In this document: in pieces, positions 4,199 through 5,024 of the stretch
Layout of the letters: the number at the start of each line of letters is the position of its first letter
Position numbering within the stretch: position 1 is the first letter of the stretch
Assembly: GCA_047920935.1 (NCBI GenBank)
Contig: JBLRXD010000316.1
Coordinates: 1-5,024, forward strand
Origin: UBA7803 sp047920935
GTDB lineage: Bacteria; Pseudomonadota; Gammaproteobacteria; Pseudomonadales; Azotimanducaceae
Reading direction: 5' to 3'
Length of the DNA: 5,024 bases
Program-made: the position numbers and the translations under genes
Notes under the pieces: generated by a model
Told to the model about the DNA's origin: nothing
What the model saw: only the letters and a program-made list of their open reading frames with translations
The model's database searches: none

Positions 4199-5024
4199 AT
4201 GGCCACGATCCGCGAGCGGAGCGGCCGCTACCACGTCCAGATTCGCAAAGCTGGGCACCCGACCCTCACCAAGAGCTTCACCACCCGCCGCGACGGCGAG
4301 CGGTGGGCCCGCCAGACCGAGGCCGCCATCGAGCGCGGCGAGACCTTCGACGCTGAGAAGCACACGTTGGCCGAGGCCATCAAACGCTATCTGGAAGATC
4401 CCGACCGCGATCTGAACAAATATCAGAAGTCCGTGCTGACCTGGTGGCGAGACGAGGCCAAGACCCTGGATAGGAAGACCCCGGATGGCAAGACTGTGGA
4501 TGGCAAGAAGCTCGGCGGTATGGACCTGGCCAAGTTACGGCGCTCACACTTTGGCGAGGCCCGCGAGCACCTTCGCAAGCTGAAGAAGCACCAAAGAAAC
4601 CGCACGGACGAATGCAAAGATGGGACGTGTGCATGTCCAACCCTCGCGCCGGCCACGATCAACCGGCGCATGTCCGCCATCTCAGCCGTCCTGACCGACG
4701 CGATGGAATGGGATTGGATCGCTACCAACCCGGCCCGGGTAAAGCGCATCACCGAGAACAACTCACGCACCCGCCTGCTCGGCCCCGACGAGCAGGTGCG
4801 ACTGCTGGCCGCCTGCAAGGCGTCTGACGAGCCCTGCCTGTACGCCTTCACCGTATGCGCCATGTCGAGCGGCGCGCGCGCTGGCGAGCTCCTGGGGCTG
4901 CGCTGGTCGGACGTTGACCTCGACCGCGGGTGGCTGTCGGTCACGCAGTCGCTGGTGGTGCGTGGGCACTACGCCGACGTCGAGCTCGAGGACCCGAAGC
5001 GGGGCGCGTCGGTGCGCACGATCC
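4199..5024 (+). CDS. Tyrosine recombinase / phage-type integrase (3' end outside the window)
   Basis: The reading frame is open for 275 codons to the window edge and is cut off there, not broken. Residues 1-50 (RYHVQIRKAGHPTLTKSF, then an Arg/Glu-rich helix) resemble the small arm-DNA-binding domain of phage integrases. About 53-185 is the core-binding domain, ending in LAPATINRRMSAISAVL and WIATNPARV. The catalytic domain starts near 193 (LLGPDEQVRLL); SGARAGELLGLRWSDVDL gives the first catalytic arginine R227, and EDPKRGASVRTI gives the likely catalytic lysine K267. The HxxR, second His/Trp and nucleophilic Tyr lie beyond the window. The core-binding domain carries an unusual insertion: a 15-bp repeat coding DRKTP/DGKTV/DGKKL and a cysteine cluster (C139, C144, C146). 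The gene points away from tRNA-Cys, the usual arrangement for an element inserted there. Family is sure; the specific element type is not. Confidence 0.93.
   Translation, partial: MATIRERSGRYHVQIRKAGHPTLTKSFTTRRDGERWARQTEAAIERGETFDAEKHTLAEAIKRYLEDPDRDLNKYQKSVLTWWRDEAKTLDRKTPDGKTVDGKKLGGMDLAKLRRSHFGEAREHLRKLKKHQRNRTDECKDGTCACPTLAPATINRRMSAISAVLTDAMEWDWIATNPARVKRITENNSRTRLLGPDEQVRLLAACKASDEPCLYAFTVCAMSSGARAGELLGLRWSDVDLDRGWLSVTQSLVVRGHYADVELEDPKRGASVRTI
4468..4512 (+). repeat. Three-copy 15-bp tandem repeat inside the integrase gene
   Basis: GGATAGGAAGA (4468-4478), GGATGGCAAGA (4483-4493) and GGATGGCAAGA (4498-4508) recur with a period of exactly 15 bp and so keep the reading frame. They encode DRKTP, DGKTV and DGKKL, a charged linker in the core-binding domain. 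Replication slippage is a likely origin. Confidence 0.6.

Larger units (their letters stand above)
4081..5024 (+). mobile_element. Left end of an integrative element inserted at tRNA-Cys (partial)
   Basis: The DNA from the tRNA 3' end onwards has the architecture of an integrated prophage, genomic island or ICE: a tRNA 3' end, a short non-coding stretch with phased direct repeats, then a tyrosine recombinase gene reading away from the tRNA. Everything left of the tRNA is conserved core genome. The distal end and cargo lie beyond the window, so the element type is unknown and its current mobility cannot be judged. Confidence 0.75.

Noticed and set aside
4423..4944. 173-codon - strand frame opposite the integrase
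   Set aside because: Ser/Arg-rich antisense shadow of the integrase, with no domain recognised.
1..5024. CRISPR array or defence system
   Set aside because: No regularly spaced repeats with unique spacers and no recognisable defence genes; the only accessory gene visible is the integrase.

Overview
The window is high-GC (well above 60% by eye) and carries the gacA/uvrY - uvrC - pgsA gene order that is conserved in Gammaproteobacteria, with a tRNA-Cys gene downstream of pgsA as in E. coli and relatives. The source is therefore most likely a high-GC gammaproteobacterium. The sequence does not justify naming a genus.

Layout, left to right. Positions 1-209 are non-coding and hold three consecutive inverted repeats, a candidate promoter and the gacA ribosome binding site. 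Positions 210-890 encode a GacA/UvrY-type response regulator. Positions 877-1512 encode a family 5 (UDGb-type) uracil-DNA glycosylase that starts inside the end of gacA on a TTG codon. Positions 1527-3350 encode the nucleotide-excision-repair endonuclease UvrC, and positions 3372-3935 encode PgsA, the phosphatidylglycerophosphate synthase. All four genes are on the + strand with overlaps or gaps of at most 21 nt and are probably one transcription unit: a regulator, two DNA repair enzymes (base excision and nucleotide excision, both with apparent [4Fe-4S] cysteines) and a phospholipid enzyme. A hairpin covers the UDG stop codon and the uvrC start codon, which suggests translational coupling.

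Positions 3936-4006 hold a stable-RNA-like promoter, and 4007-4080 encode tRNA-Cys(GCA) with an encoded CCA. Immediately downstream, 4081-4198 contains four roughly 10-bp-phased direct repeats, followed from 4199 to the window edge by the 5' part of a tyrosine recombinase (integrase) gene pointing away from the tRNA. This is the classic left end of an integrative element (prophage, genomic island or ICE) inserted at the 3' end of a tRNA gene. The rest of the element lies outside the window, so its cargo cannot be judged.

The left four fifths is conserved core genome; the accessory material begins at the tRNA. I see no clearly new system. The most interesting points are the UDGb gene inside the conserved uvrY-uvrC pair, the RNA-structure candidates upstream of gacA and uvrC, and the attachment-site architecture at tRNA-Cys.
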